Shown: positions 15,863 through 24,941, counted from the first letter of the stretch. The stretch: DNA of 64,000 bases from Thiotrichaceae bacterium (GCA_028688145.1 JAQTYU010000012.1:1-64000), one strand, 5' to 3'. Notes: generated by a model from the letters alone, not told the origin. A program made the numbers and translations.

Positions 15863-17320
15863 ATGAATTTCCTAAAATTGAAAATTCCAGCCCTACAAAC
15901 TGATGCCATGCAGCACAGCGAGCCTTATCTTGCCAAAGCCGCCACTCAAAAAGCATTGGGTTATCCCGAACAATTGGTTGAAAATTGGCAAACAGTGGCA
16001 GTGTCGAAAATGGGAGAATTATTAGCGCAAACCCCACACTTACAAGCGTATTTAGATAATTGCGTACACTGCAGCGCGTGTTCAGATAAATGTCATTATT
16101 TTCTCGGCACGGGCGACCCGAAAAATATGCCTGTCGCCCGCCAAGATTTATTCCGACAAGTGTATCGGCGTTATTTCACCTTCGCAGGAAAATATTTTCC
16201 GCGTCTTGTTGGGGCGAAAGATTTTGATGAAAAAGTACTCAATGATTGGTATCGCTATTTTCATCAATGCTCGCAATGCCGCCGCTGCGCGGTGTTTTGT
16301 CCCTTTGGCATTGACACCGCCGATATTGCGATGGCGGCGCGCGAGATTTTAAACAGCATTGGCAAAGGGCAACGTTATACACAAGAAATTATCGTCAAAG
16401 TGGAAAGTGTCGGCAATAATCTCGGCATGTCTAAACCCGCGCTACAACATATTTTGCAGAATTTAGAAGAAGATTTATTCGAGAACACAGGCTGCAAGAT
16501 TCGTTTGCCGCTGGATGAATACGGCGCGGAAGTGCTGTTCATTCCGCCCTCAGCCGACTTTTTTGCCGAGCCGCATGTGGATGGATTTCTCGGTTATGCC
16601 AAAGTTTTTTATCAAGCAGGGCTTTCATGGACTTTATGCTCTGACGCGACGGAGGCGGGCAATTTCGCACTGTTTTCAGGCAGTGAAACTCATTTGCAAC
16701 AAATTGCAGCACGCATTCATGATGCCGCCGCCACTTTAGGCGTAAAACGCATTGTGTTTGGGGAATGTGGTCATGCGTGGCGGGTGGCGCATAATTTATT
16801 ACCGCCGCTATTGAAAAACTTAACCCTGAACCGTAATTATCCCGTGCCCCAGCATATTTGTGAATTAAGTTATGATTTATTGCAACGTGGCGCATTGCGT
16901 ATAGATAAAGCTAAAAATGCAGAAAAACGGGTGAGTTTTCACGACTCTTGCAACATCGCACGCGCTTCACAAATGGGTAATATTAGTGGGGGACAATTCA
17001 AAATACCACGGGCTTTATTAACGGCTTGCTGCGAACAATTCCATGAAATGCCAAGAAATACGACTCATGAAAGCACGTTCTGTTGTGGCGGCGGGGGTGG
17101 TTTATTAACGGATGAATTAATGCCGTTACGAATTAAAGGCGCATTGCCGCGAATACAGGCGTTTCAAGCGGTGATTGCTACACAACAAGTCACTCATTTA
17201 GCAACAATTTGTGCGATTTGTAAAACCCAACTTTCACAGGTTTTTCCAAATTATAGATTAGAACGTGCACAAATAATCAGTTTACATCAATTAATCGGGG
17301 ATGCTTTGGTACTTAAATGA
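15863..17320 (+). CDS. dsrK: DsrK, iron-sulfur subunit of the DsrMKJOP complex
   Basis: A 485-residue protein related to the HdrD heterodisulfide reductase subunit. Two [4Fe-4S] ferredoxin motifs are clear: Cys67, 70, 73 and 77 (CVHCSACSDKC), and Cys136, 139, 142 and 146 (CSQCRRCAVFC). The C-terminal half has the cysteine-rich CCG domains, with HDSCN and the catalytic-type CCGGGGG near residue 415. In sulfur oxidisers DsrK sits on the cytoplasmic face of the membrane complex that passes electrons between quinone and the DsrC trisulfide cycle. I chose the ATG at 15863; the longer frame from 15806 runs into the upstream repeat. dsrJ overlaps its end by 4 bases; dsrM, dsrO and dsrP are absent here. 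Confidence 0.87.
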   Translation: MNFLKLKIPALQTDAMQHSEPYLAKAATQKALGYPEQLVENWQTVAVSKMGELLAQTPHLQAYLDNCVHCSACSDKCHYFLGTGDPKNMPVARQDLFRQVYRRYFTFAGKYFPRLVGAKDFDEKVLNDWYRYFHQCSQCRRCAVFCPFGIDTADIAMAAREILNSIGKGQRYTQEIIVKVESVGNNLGMSKPALQHILQNLEEDLFENTGCKIRLPLDEYGAEVLFIPPSADFFAEPHVDGFLGYAKVFYQAGLSWTLCSDATEAGNFALFSGSETHLQQIAARIHDAAATLGVKRIVFGECGHAWRVAHNLLPPLLKNLTLNRNYPVPQHICELSYDLLQRGALRIDKAKNAEKRVSFHDSCNIARASQMGNISGGQFKIPRALLTACCEQFHEMPRNTTHESTFCCGGGGGLLTDELMPLRIKGALPRIQAFQAVIATQQVTHLATICAICKTQLSQVFPNYRLERAQIISLHQLIGDALVLK

Positions 17321-17679
17321 TTAAAAATTCTTATTTGTTATATTTTTTACTATTATTAATAATTTCTAATAGTTTTGCTGCCTTAATGCAACCAGAACTA
17401 CCGCCCGCTCGCGCCCAATTTTCACCTCAACAAGCTTGCTTATTACCGCTTGCGCAGATGCGCCGCGAACATGGGGATTTATTAAAACGCTCGCATCATC
17501 TGGCAGCGGTTGAACACCGTGCGCCTGCGTATTATCTTGAACAATGTCTTGATTGTCATGTTATTCCAAACCCACAGGGCAAATTGCCTGTTGTTGATTC
17601 GAGCACACATTTTTGTCAAAGTTGTCATGTTTTTGTGGGGACAAAAATCGCCTGTTTTAGTTGCCATTCGGCACAGTAG
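17317..17679 (+). CDS. dsrJ: DsrJ, triheme periplasmic cytochrome c
   Basis: A 120-residue protein with one N-terminal hydrophobic segment (YLLYFLLLLIISNSFAA), acting as a signal or membrane anchor, and three CxxCH haem sites at Cys77-His81, Cys100-His104 and Cys113-His117. Cys41, in CLLPLAQMRREH, lies where the unusual cysteine haem ligand of characterised DsrJ proteins is found. DsrJ is the periplasmic cytochrome of the DsrMKJOP complex. The start codon overlaps the dsrK stop (ATGA), so the two are coupled. The protein is somewhat short for the family. No dsrO or dsrP follows. Confidence 0.85.
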   Translation: MIKNSYLLYFLLLLIISNSFAALMQPELPPARAQFSPQQACLLPLAQMRREHGDLLKRSHHLAAVEHRAPAYYLEQCLDCHVIPNPQGKLPVVDSSTHFCQSCHVFVGTKIACFSCHSAQ

Positions 17680-18130
17680 TTTTTAAAAATAAATACGTTT
17701 TAGTATGTATCAATTAAATTCCCATTTTTATAAAGTGGTTAAGGTGCTATTGAATTCAAATAAACTGTTTTTTAATGAAGTGTTTCAAGTAGATAAGCTA
17801 AAAACAATTCCTGAGTTTATTGATAATTTCACATAAATTACGTATTTAATCTATATATCACATGTTTTTTATAGAAAATTTTTTATTAAAATAATGATAA
17901 CTGTCTATAATTAAATACAATTAGCTTTTATCCTGCATGATATTTACTCAGTATAATATCCCAGCTTTAGAATTGGCATATAACCTGCTGGGATAACTGT
18001 GTCATAATTGTCTGTTCTAAGTATCCCCTTCTATTCTAGGAAAATATTCCTTTCTTATGATTTAAGCATGGCGTAGTAAAAATGATTGTCATTAATACGA
18101 AATTTAGATTTTGCTGAGGACAAGCCCGTA
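17680..18130. other. AT-rich intergenic region
   Basis: No gene is supported. A 43-codon frame at 17705-17836 has no good ribosome-binding site and no recognisable content. The strongly AT-rich stretch 17830-17960 could contain promoters for the downstream cyclase gene. Nothing else is seen. Confidence 0.4.
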
Positions 18131-20572
18131 ATGTGTCACGCGCTGTATATTGAAGATGATTTCATCACCGCTTTATTGATCCAAGAATGGCTATCTAGTG
18201 AAGGACATACCGTTGATTGGGTAACTTCGGCAGATGAAGGCAAACGACGTTTAAAAGAAACCCATTACGATATTGTTTTGGTCGATTATTTGCTGCCAGA
18301 AACCACAGGCTTAGCATTAATTCAAGAATTGGGCGGCGCGAATTTTTATTTACCCGTGATTATGTTGACGGGGGCGGGCGATGAAAAAGTTGCCGTTGAA
18401 GCGATGAAATCGGGAATTACTGATTATATTTTAAAATCTCAACTGACTAAAAATCCTAAATTATTAATCACTGCCATTACCGCTGCTTTAGAACATCATC
18501 AAAATTTGCAAGCGCAGCAGCAAGCAGATATTGCCTTGCGCCAAAGTGAAGAGTTATATCACCAATTATTTGAATGCAGCAAAGCGGTGAAATTATTAGT
18601 CGATCCCCTCGATGGTAAAATTATTGATGTCAACACTGCGGCTCAAAACTATTACGGCTACTCGAAACTGCGCTTACGCAATATGTTTATTTGGGAAATT
18701 AATATGCTTTCCCAAGACGAAGTACAAGCCGAAATGCAGCTTGCGCAAGAGGAAAAGCGCAGTTATTTCAGATTTAGACATCGGCTTGCCTCAGGAGAAG
18801 TGCGTCACGTCGAGGTGCATTCAGGGCCTTTCACTGCCAGCCATCGGGTGTTGCTCTATTCTATCGTGCATGACGTAACAGATCGTATTAAAGCAGAACA
18901 GGCTCTCATTGAAAGTGAAAAACGTTTTCGTTTGATGGCAGATTCTGCGCCCATGTTTATTTGGATGTCGGACATGGAGGGGGGCTATGTTTATTTGAAT
19001 AAAGTGCGCTTGGCGTTTACGGGCAAAACCTTGGCGGAAGAATGTAATGACGGCTGGACGAAAAATATCCATGCTGGGGATTATCAAAACGTAGTCACTA
19101 CTTATCAGCAAGCGTTCGCAAAGCGTGAAGCGTTTCGTATGGAATACCGCATGTTGCGCCACGAAGATCAAATGTATCGCTGGTTGCTCGACATCGGTGT
19201 GCCTCGTTTCAATGATATGGCGGAGTTTGCAGGTTATATCGGAACTTGTGTAGACATCACCGAACGCAAACAGATGGAAAATCAACTGCAACAGCTTCTA
19301 GATCAACAACACGTTATTCTCAATAATATTCCCATGGGAATTGTTTTTCTTGATGAAAAACGGCGGTTCATTCGTGTTAATCAAAAAATGGAAGAAGTTT
19401 TTGGTTATAGTGAACAAGAATTATTAGGCGAGTCTACCACTAAGATTTATGCTGATCTGAAAACTTGGGAATTCATTGGCGAAACTGCCTATCCCATATT
19501 GCAGCAAGGCGAAACCTATCACACAGAACAGCTCATGCGCCGTAAAGATGGTTCAAGCTTTTGGTGTCGTTTATTAGGGCGTGCTGTCAATCCAAAAAAT
19601 ATGCGCCAAGGCGCGCTTTGGAATATCGAAGACACCACGGCTAAACGCCAAATTGATGAAAAATTGCGGCTTGCCGCTGCGGTGTTTGAGACCAGCAGTG
19701 AAGCTATTTTTGTGGCTGATGCCCAACAAGATAATGTCATTATTATGATTAATCCTGCCTTTACAGAAATCACGGGGTATCAAGCCAGTGAAATCTTAGG
19801 ACAGCGCCCCAGTGTGCTCGCAGTCACCGCATATCATGATGATCCGCTTCATGAAATGCACCTTGCTTTGCAGGAAAAGGGCAAGTGGCAGGGAGAAATT
19901 ATGAACCGTCGCAAAAATGGGACTCAATACCCCATCTGGATTTCAATCAGTGCCATTAAAAATAATGAAGAACAAGTGACACAATACGTCTCCATTTTCA
20001 GCGATATTACCGAACGTAAAAAAGCGGAGGCTGTATTACAACATCGCATCTATCATGATGAATTGACAAGTCTGCCGAATCGCACTTTTTTCCTCAAGCG
20101 TTTAGAAGAATACTTACTATTATCCCAAGAACACAAAACCCAACTCGCGCTATTCTTTATAGATTTGGATCACTTCAAATGGGTAAATGATACCTTTGGG
20201 CACGATGTGGGTAATTTATTATTGATTGATGTCGCACATCGTTTAAAGCAATGTATTCGTAACAGTGATGTGGTCGCCCGCTTGAGCGGTGATGAATTCA
20301 CTCTTATTTTGCCCAATTTATCAAAAACTGCGATTATTAAAGTGATAGCCGCTCGCGTGGTCAATGCCTTATCACATCCATTTCAATTGTCAGGACATAG
20401 TTTAACGATTTCTGCCAGTGTCGGAATTGCTATCTATCCGCAAGATGGTGACGATATTCAAACACTCTTAAAACACGCAGACATCGCTATGTATAATGCG
20501 AAAGGCGCAGGACGTAATAATTATCAATTTTATGCAGATCATACAATTCACTCGCATAAAATAACGCGCTGA
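18131..20572 (+). CDS. response-regulator diguanylate cyclase (REC-PAS4-GGDEF)
   Basis: An 813-residue protein. The receiver domain (residues 1-125) has the acidic pair EDD near residue 8 and phosphoacceptor Asp52 (LVDYLLPE). Four PAS domains follow (starting near SEELYHQLF, SEKRFRLMA, QQHVILNNIP and LAAAVFETSS). The C-terminal GGDEF domain reads RLSGDEFTLIL, with an RNSD inhibitory-site motif five residues before it, so it should make cyclic di-GMP with product feedback. No EAL domain is present. I prefer the ATG at 18131 (GAGGA about 10 bases upstream) over the in-frame TTG at 18086, because the receiver fold begins immediately. No membrane segments. The partner kinase is not nearby. Confidence 0.88.
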   Translation: MCHALYIEDDFITALLIQEWLSSEGHTVDWVTSADEGKRRLKETHYDIVLVDYLLPETTGLALIQELGGANFYLPVIMLTGAGDEKVAVEAMKSGITDYILKSQLTKNPKLLITAITAALEHHQNLQAQQQADIALRQSEELYHQLFECSKAVKLLVDPLDGKIIDVNTAAQNYYGYSKLRLRNMFIWEINMLSQDEVQAEMQLAQEEKRSYFRFRHRLASGEVRHVEVHSGPFTASHRVLLYSIVHDVTDRIKAEQALIESEKRFRLMADSAPMFIWMSDMEGGYVYLNKVRLAFTGKTLAEECNDGWTKNIHAGDYQNVVTTYQQAFAKREAFRMEYRMLRHEDQMYRWLLDIGVPRFNDMAEFAGYIGTCVDITERKQMENQLQQLLDQQHVILNNIPMGIVFLDEKRRFIRVNQKMEEVFGYSEQELLGESTTKIYADLKTWEFIGETAYPILQQGETYHTEQLMRRKDGSSFWCRLLGRAVNPKNMRQGALWNIEDTTAKRQIDEKLRLAAAVFETSSEAIFVADAQQDNVIIMINPAFTEITGYQASEILGQRPSVLAVTAYHDDPLHEMHLALQEKGKWQGEIMNRRKNGTQYPIWISISAIKNNEEQVTQYVSIFSDITERKKAEAVLQHRIYHDELTSLPNRTFFLKRLEEYLLLSQEHKTQLALFFIDLDHFKWVNDTFGHDVGNLLLIDVAHRLKQCIRNSDVVARLSGDEFTLILPNLSKTAIIKVIAARVVNALSHPFQLSGHSLTISASVGIAIYPQDGDDIQTLLKHADIAMYNAKGAGRNNYQFYADHTIHSHKITR

Positions 20573-21024
20573 AAGTTATTAACAGATATTAAACTTACGC
20601 CTAGGTGAGATGTTAATTTAGCCAGCTGTTGTCAGAATAGCGCGGACACTTTTTTATAGACACTGCGTCCCCGCCCTGATTAAATAGATAACTAGTTGAG
20701 TTATAATAAGAAGGATATTAAACTGCCTCGCTGCATGTTGTTTGTGCCAAAATACTGGCTCGTTTGTCCAAGTGTTGAGAGTCTTCAATATCCCTAGAGA
20801 TTAAGTTATAATTATCACTATAAATTCATGTGGTTGTCCTGCTGAGTACGCGACCGATTAAGATAACGCATTACCTACAGTCTCTCTAACTGCACCTCTC
20901 CTCTCACCTATTATTGCGTATCGATTCCATTCAAATATCCTTAAAGAATGGACATCTTATGACATCAGGTAAATTCAGGCATATAAATTGAAAGGACTAG
21001 ATAAAGTTTCAAACGGAATTTCCC
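20573..21024. other. intergenic region, no gene seen
   Basis: About 450 bases with no open frame of note, no tRNA-like cloverleaf and no family A-D repeat. It should contain the promoter of the SagB-type gene, but no clear element was recognised. Confidence 0.4.
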
Positions 21025-22689
21025 ATGAATCAGTCTGTCACTATGGATAAACCGATCAAGCATCGTGAAATGGTACTGGCCTATCACGAACGCACTAAAC
21101 ACCAGTTCGAGCACTATGCTGCAGGTCCAAGCTATATCGATTGGGATGCGCAGCCCGACCCGTTTCGTCGGTTCGCAGGTGCACCCACAATCGCCTTGCC
21201 CTTGGTGGCAGACAAAATTGAAACGCGCTTTGCAGGCTTAAATCTGCCTGTGCCGCCGCAGCCTTTCAAGCATGAGAATGTTGCCGCCTTGCTAGAATTA
21301 TCGCTAGGCTTGTCTGCATGGAAGCAATATGAGCACAGCCGCTGGGCCTTGCGCTGTAATCCTTCAAGCGGCAATCTACACCCCACAGAAGGCTATGTAG
21401 TGCTGCCCACGCTAGAAGAAATTCCAGCAGGGGTTTACCACTATCTTAGCCACGATCACGCACTGGAACAGCGCGCAAGTTTTCACCGTGATGCACCCTT
21501 AATGGACATCTTGTCACCTTATAGCTTTCTCATCGGCTTATCCTCGGTGACATGGCGCGAGGCGTGGAAATATGGCGAGCGCGCATTTCGTTACTGCCAG
21601 CACGATGTCGGACATGCGATTGCTGCGATTCGTTATGCCGCCGCCGCGTTAGGCTGGTCAGTGCAAGTGTTGCGCAATTGGGCTGATGATGAAATCGCAC
21701 ATGTGTTAGGCATTGACCGTGAAGCTGATTTTCATCATGTCGAACGTGAAGTGCCCGAAGTGATGTTGTGGGTTGTCACACAACCGACTGTTTTACAACA
21801 ACGTAAAACCACCCAAAGTTGCTGTTTAGGGGGGAATGCCCTTGTGCGTTTGATGCAAGAAGCCAAATGGCAGGGCAAAGCAAACTTGCTCGATCCTAAG
21901 CATGAATATACATGGAATATTATTGATGAAATGGTGCACGCAACCGCGAAACCCGCCACTTGCGAGCCTGTTTATCGCACTGCACCATTGCCCGATTTAT
22001 TAGCCTTGAATTGTGACAAAACTGCCGCCGATTTAATCCGTCAACGCCGCAGTGCACAATTTTTTGATAAAAATAAAAGTTTAGAGTTATCAGTATTTTA
22101 TCGTATGCTTGATGCGACTTTACCCCGTATTGAGCACGCACCTTGGGATGTTTTAACTCGCAATCCGCATATTAATTTGGTATTCTTTGTGCATAGAGTT
22201 GAAAAACTATCCGCAGGTTTATATGTTTTAGTCAGACAACCCGATGCCTTGCCCGAATTAAAAGCAAGGTTTGCGCGTGAGCAATTCACTTGGACAAAGC
22301 CTGAGAGCTGTCCTGAGCATTTAGGGTTTTACCATCTCGTGAGTGCGAACGCACAGAAAAGTGCACGGGTTATCTCCTGTCATCAAGATATTGCAGCCGA
22401 CAGTGCTTTTAGTTTAAGCATGGTCGCAGAGTTTGAAGCCAGTTTGGCTTTGGGCCCTTGGGGCTATCGGCAGCTGTTTTGGGAGGCAGGAGTCATCGGA
22501 CAGGTTCTGTATTTGGAAGCTGAAGCCGCTGGGGTAAGAGGCACTGGAATCGGGTGTTTCTTCGATGACGCAATGCACAATTTATTGGGGTTAAACGACA
22601 ACACTTATCAAAGTATTTACCATTTTACTGTGGGCAGTGCTTTAGAAGATAAGCGTATTGAAACATTGCCAGCCTACGCACATTTGTAA
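21025..22689 (+). CDS. SagB-type dehydrogenase with two nitroreductase modules
   Basis: A 554-residue flavoprotein of the SagB/ThcOx family, FMN-dependent oxidases known mainly for oxidising azolines to azoles in peptide natural products. Module 1 (about residues 60-260) has RCNPSSGNLHPTEGYVVL, the family hallmark, and AFRYCQHDVGHAIAAIRYAA. Module 2 (about 310-545) repeats the fold: RQRRSAQFFDKNKSLELSVF, PHINLVFFVHRV and LGPWGYRQLFWEAGVIGQVL. No YcaO cyclodehydratase is adjacent, so a peptide-maturation role is not shown. The ATG at 21025 is the first in frame. The short gene at 22731 and the Rieske-like gene at 22861 follow closely. Confidence 0.85.
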   Translation: MNQSVTMDKPIKHREMVLAYHERTKHQFEHYAAGPSYIDWDAQPDPFRRFAGAPTIALPLVADKIETRFAGLNLPVPPQPFKHENVAALLELSLGLSAWKQYEHSRWALRCNPSSGNLHPTEGYVVLPTLEEIPAGVYHYLSHDHALEQRASFHRDAPLMDILSPYSFLIGLSSVTWREAWKYGERAFRYCQHDVGHAIAAIRYAAAALGWSVQVLRNWADDEIAHVLGIDREADFHHVEREVPEVMLWVVTQPTVLQQRKTTQSCCLGGNALVRLMQEAKWQGKANLLDPKHEYTWNIIDEMVHATAKPATCEPVYRTAPLPDLLALNCDKTAADLIRQRRSAQFFDKNKSLELSVFYRMLDATLPRIEHAPWDVLTRNPHINLVFFVHRVEKLSAGLYVLVRQPDALPELKARFAREQFTWTKPESCPEHLGFYHLVSANAQKSARVISCHQDIAADSAFSLSMVAEFEASLALGPWGYRQLFWEAGVIGQVLYLEAEAAGVRGTGIGCFFDDAMHNLLGLNDNTYQSIYHFTVGSALEDKRIETLPAYAHL

Positions 22690-22730
22690 GCTCTCATTAC
22701 AACATAACAGGATATTAGGAAGGAGTCTCT

Positions 22731-22931
22731 ATGCGTGATAACAGTTTGTCATGCACGCGGTTGGGAGTTGATTCGCAGGATAAGCGAACGCCCGCCGCGC
22801 TAGATAGAACCATAGGATGGTTGGAGGGTATCATTCACGTCGGATTAAAGGTGAGCCTCCATGAGCAACGGTTATTTTATAAGTCAACAAATCAACAGCT
22901 TGAGTGTTATCACTCAGCGTATCTGTCCTAG
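22731..22931 (+). CDS. small protein of unknown function between SagB-type and Rieske-like genes
   Basis: A 66-codon frame with an unusually good ribosome-binding site (GGAAGGAG 6 bases before the ATG). The peptide starts MRDNSLSCTRLGVDSQDKRT and has no signal, membrane segment or known motif. Its last 71 bases overlap the start of the Rieske-like gene, so it may act mainly in translational coupling. It is not recognised; a substrate peptide for the SagB-type enzyme is only conceivable. Confidence 0.35.
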   Translation: MRDNSLSCTRLGVDSQDKRTPAALDRTIGWLEGIIHVGLKVSLHEQRLFYKSTNQQLECYHSAYLS

Positions 22932-23352
22932 TTCTGAATTACCTGAATTAGGTAAGCAGGCTTTCAAAGTGTTGTATCGCAGCAAGGCATACGCCGCCCT
23001 TGTGGTACGTTTTCACGGTCAAGTGTATGCGTACATCAACCAGTGTTTATACTCTGGCAAGCCCTTGGACAGTGAAGATGCCCACATCTTTGATGAAACA
23101 GAACATTTTCTACGTGCCAGTGACAGTGGCATTTGCTACAGTCCTATCACCGGTGAAGGCTACAGTCCTATTTGCATGGGGCAAAAGCTCACCGCATTAC
23201 GGGTCGTCGAATTAGATGGAGTGGTTTATCTCAAAGATAAGCACGCCACCTTGTATAACGATGCCCTGATTAAACTCACTTTAGATGCTGAAGACGATGG
23301 CAATATTGTGTTATTCCAAGAGGAATATTCCAGTATTTGTAATGCCAGTTAG
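22861..23352 (+). CDS. Rieske-fold protein lacking the cluster ligands
   Basis: A 163-residue protein whose middle matches the Rieske ferredoxin pattern (YAYINQC..SGKPLD, then YSPITGEG, SPICMGQKLTAL and VVELDGVVYL). In a true Rieske protein the cluster is held by CxH and CxxH. Here the first pair reads Cys62-Leu-Tyr64 and the second Ala86-Ser-Asp-Ser89, so three of four ligands are missing and a [2Fe-2S] cluster is unlikely. It starts at an ATG with a GGTGAG site and lies in the same run as the SagB-type flavoprotein. It may be a structural or binding partner. A terminator follows. The fold is assigned by pattern only. Confidence 0.6.
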   Translation: MSNGYFISQQINSLSVITQRICPSSELPELGKQAFKVLYRSKAYAALVVRFHGQVYAYINQCLYSGKPLDSEDAHIFDETEHFLRASDSGICYSPITGEGYSPICMGQKLTALRVVELDGVVYLKDKHATLYNDALIKLTLDAEDDGNIVLFQEEYSSICNAS

Positions 23353-23400
23353 TTGAGTGGCTTTGCCGAAAAGTTTGACGCGAATCTGTTGATATAAACC

Positions 23401-23438
23401 TCGAGACCTGAAGATTTTTTAAAATATTCAGGTCTCGA
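23401..23438 (+). terminator. rho-independent terminator-like hairpin
   Basis: TCGAGACCTGAA pairs perfectly with TTCAGGTCTCGA (23427-23438) across a 14-base AT loop, shortly after the Rieske-like gene. Confidence 0.7.
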
Positions 23439-23594
23439 TTTCGTTTAAAATTCCGCACATTTCCCACAAATATTTAAACTCTTTGATAACTTCATAGGAG
23501 ATGCAATGCTATTGTTTCTCGATATTGCCCCCGATTTCTAATTTCTGTTAGCATGAGTTCATCTGTTCAAAATATATTGATTTGAGAACTCAAC

Positions 23595-24374
23595 ATGAAC
23601 ATATTCGGAATTATCTTAGGACTTATTGCGCTGGGCTTGGGATTCAATGCGATCCACCAACGTCGCAAAGCTGCTGCACTTTCCAGTGTGGTACGCAGAG
23701 ACATCGAATTTTTGCAACAGCTCGCAACGTCCATGCGCGACACAGGATTTAAAAATTATTTAACCCTCGTCAAGGGAAAAGTCAGTTGTGACGCGCCCTT
23801 GCACAGTGAACTTTCTAAAACCCCTTGTGTGTATTACCACATGTCGGTGACGCGGGAAACCCGCGAAACTTACGACAGCACCGATGCACAAGGCAAAGTT
23901 GAAACCAAAACTCGCACCTTGCGCGAGGTGGTTGCCAGCAATCAACGCTCGATTAGTTTTTATTTGAATGATGGCACGGGACAAATTCGGGTCGAACCCA
24001 AAGCTGCGGAATTTATTGGCGAGCAAGTCTTATCGCGTTATGAAGCAGAAGCCTCCAGCGCGCCCGTGGCAAATTTACAATGGGGCGATTTTCAGCTCAG
24101 CTTGCCACAAACTCAAAATCAAGTCTTAGGCTATGCTTTGGAAGAAACCGTGATTCCTTTAAATGCTGAATTGTATATTATCGGCGCGGTTTCTGAAGAA
24201 TCTAGCGAATTGTTATTAAGCAAGCCGCAAGGCAAAGAACAATTTTTAATCAGCGTGAAAAGCGACAGCGAATTATTACAACAACGTCAAAATAATGCGA
24301 AATGGAGCTTAATTATCGCAGCTATCTTAGCCGTGGCAGCCGTTTTAGTCTTCGTCTTTGGCGGTCACAAATAA
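23595..24374 (+). CDS. GIDE-domain membrane protein
   Basis: A 259-residue protein resembling the GIDE domain found in eukaryotic mitochondrial MULAN/MAPL E3 ligases and in uncharacterised bacterial proteins. It has an N-terminal membrane segment (FGIILGLIALGLGFNAI) and a C-terminal one (WSLIIAAILAVAAVLVFVFG). Between them is the barrel-like domain, with LVKGKVSCDAPLHSELSKTP, CVYYHMSVTRETRE and YALEETVIPLNAELYIIG. There is no RING finger, so no ligase activity is expected. The function in bacteria is unknown. The CNP1-like gene starts 12 bases downstream and probably shares its transcript. Confidence 0.75.
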   Translation: MNIFGIILGLIALGLGFNAIHQRRKAAALSSVVRRDIEFLQQLATSMRDTGFKNYLTLVKGKVSCDAPLHSELSKTPCVYYHMSVTRETRETYDSTDAQGKVETKTRTLREVVASNQRSISFYLNDGTGQIRVEPKAAEFIGEQVLSRYEAEASSAPVANLQWGDFQLSLPQTQNQVLGYALEETVIPLNAELYIIGAVSEESSELLLSKPQGKEQFLISVKSDSELLQQRQNNAKWSLIIAAILAVAAVLVFVFGGHK

Positions 24375-24386
24375 AAGGATTTTAAT

Positions 24387-24941
24387 ATGTTACGTGGTTT
24401 TATGTTAGGAATTGCTTTGTGCAGCGTCAATGCAGCGGCAACTGAATTGGGTGAACCTGAAGATTTAAGCGGCGGTTACGCGGAAGCCAGTCGCCCGAAA
24501 GTGTCTTCCACCCCGATTGAATTGGCTTTAACGTTGCCAAAATTCCCAAAGAAAGAAGATTTACAAAGCTTTAGCGTCGATGAAGTCGAAAATACGCAAT
24601 TTGAATTAGACACGCAAAACTTGAGCATTGGAAAAGATGGGATTGTGCGCTACAGCGTGGTGATTACTGCTGCGACAGGCTTGCCCAATGTGTTTTATGA
24701 AGGCATTCGTTGCGCCACGGCTGAATATAAAACCTATGCCTTTGGCAGTTCGCACACCAGTTTTCAAAAACAACTGCACGCAGATTGGGCAAAAATTAGC
24801 AGAAATTCACGCGGCACGGCGCGTTATCGTTTTGCTTTGTTGGATTATTATTTGTGCAATCGGAATGAGGGCGCACCTTATTCCAAAGATACGATTATTT
24901 ATAATCTAAGCCATGCGCCAGCGGAAAAATTTGCTGATTAA
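24387..24941 (+). CDS. CNP1-like family secreted protein
   Basis: A 184-residue protein with a signal peptide (MLRGFMLGIALCSVNAAATE). The mature part fits the CNP1-like family: LPKFPKKEDLQSFSVDE, then GKDGIVRYSVVITAATG, then VFYEGIRCATAEYKTYAFG. Two cysteines (IRCAT, YYLCN) may form a disulfide. The function is not known. The upstream GIDE-domain gene suggests a shared membrane or envelope role. Its 3' end overlaps that of ampD on the other strand by 4 bases. Confidence 0.75.
   Translation: MLRGFMLGIALCSVNAAATELGEPEDLSGGYAEASRPKVSSTPIELALTLPKFPKKEDLQSFSVDEVENTQFELDTQNLSIGKDGIVRYSVVITAATGLPNVFYEGIRCATAEYKTYAFGSSHTSFQKQLHADWAKISRNSRGTARYRFALLDYYLCNRNEGAPYSKDTIIYNLSHAPAEKFAD

Noticed and set aside
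17705..17836. 43-codon open frame (MYQLNSHFYKVV...) after dsrJ
   Set aside because: No ribosome-binding site, no known motif and very AT-rich surroundings; could be chance.
22731..22931. Natural-product precursor peptide for the SagB-type enzyme
   Set aside because: No Cys/Ser/Thr-rich core with leader boundary and no YcaO gene; kept only as a small protein of unknown role.
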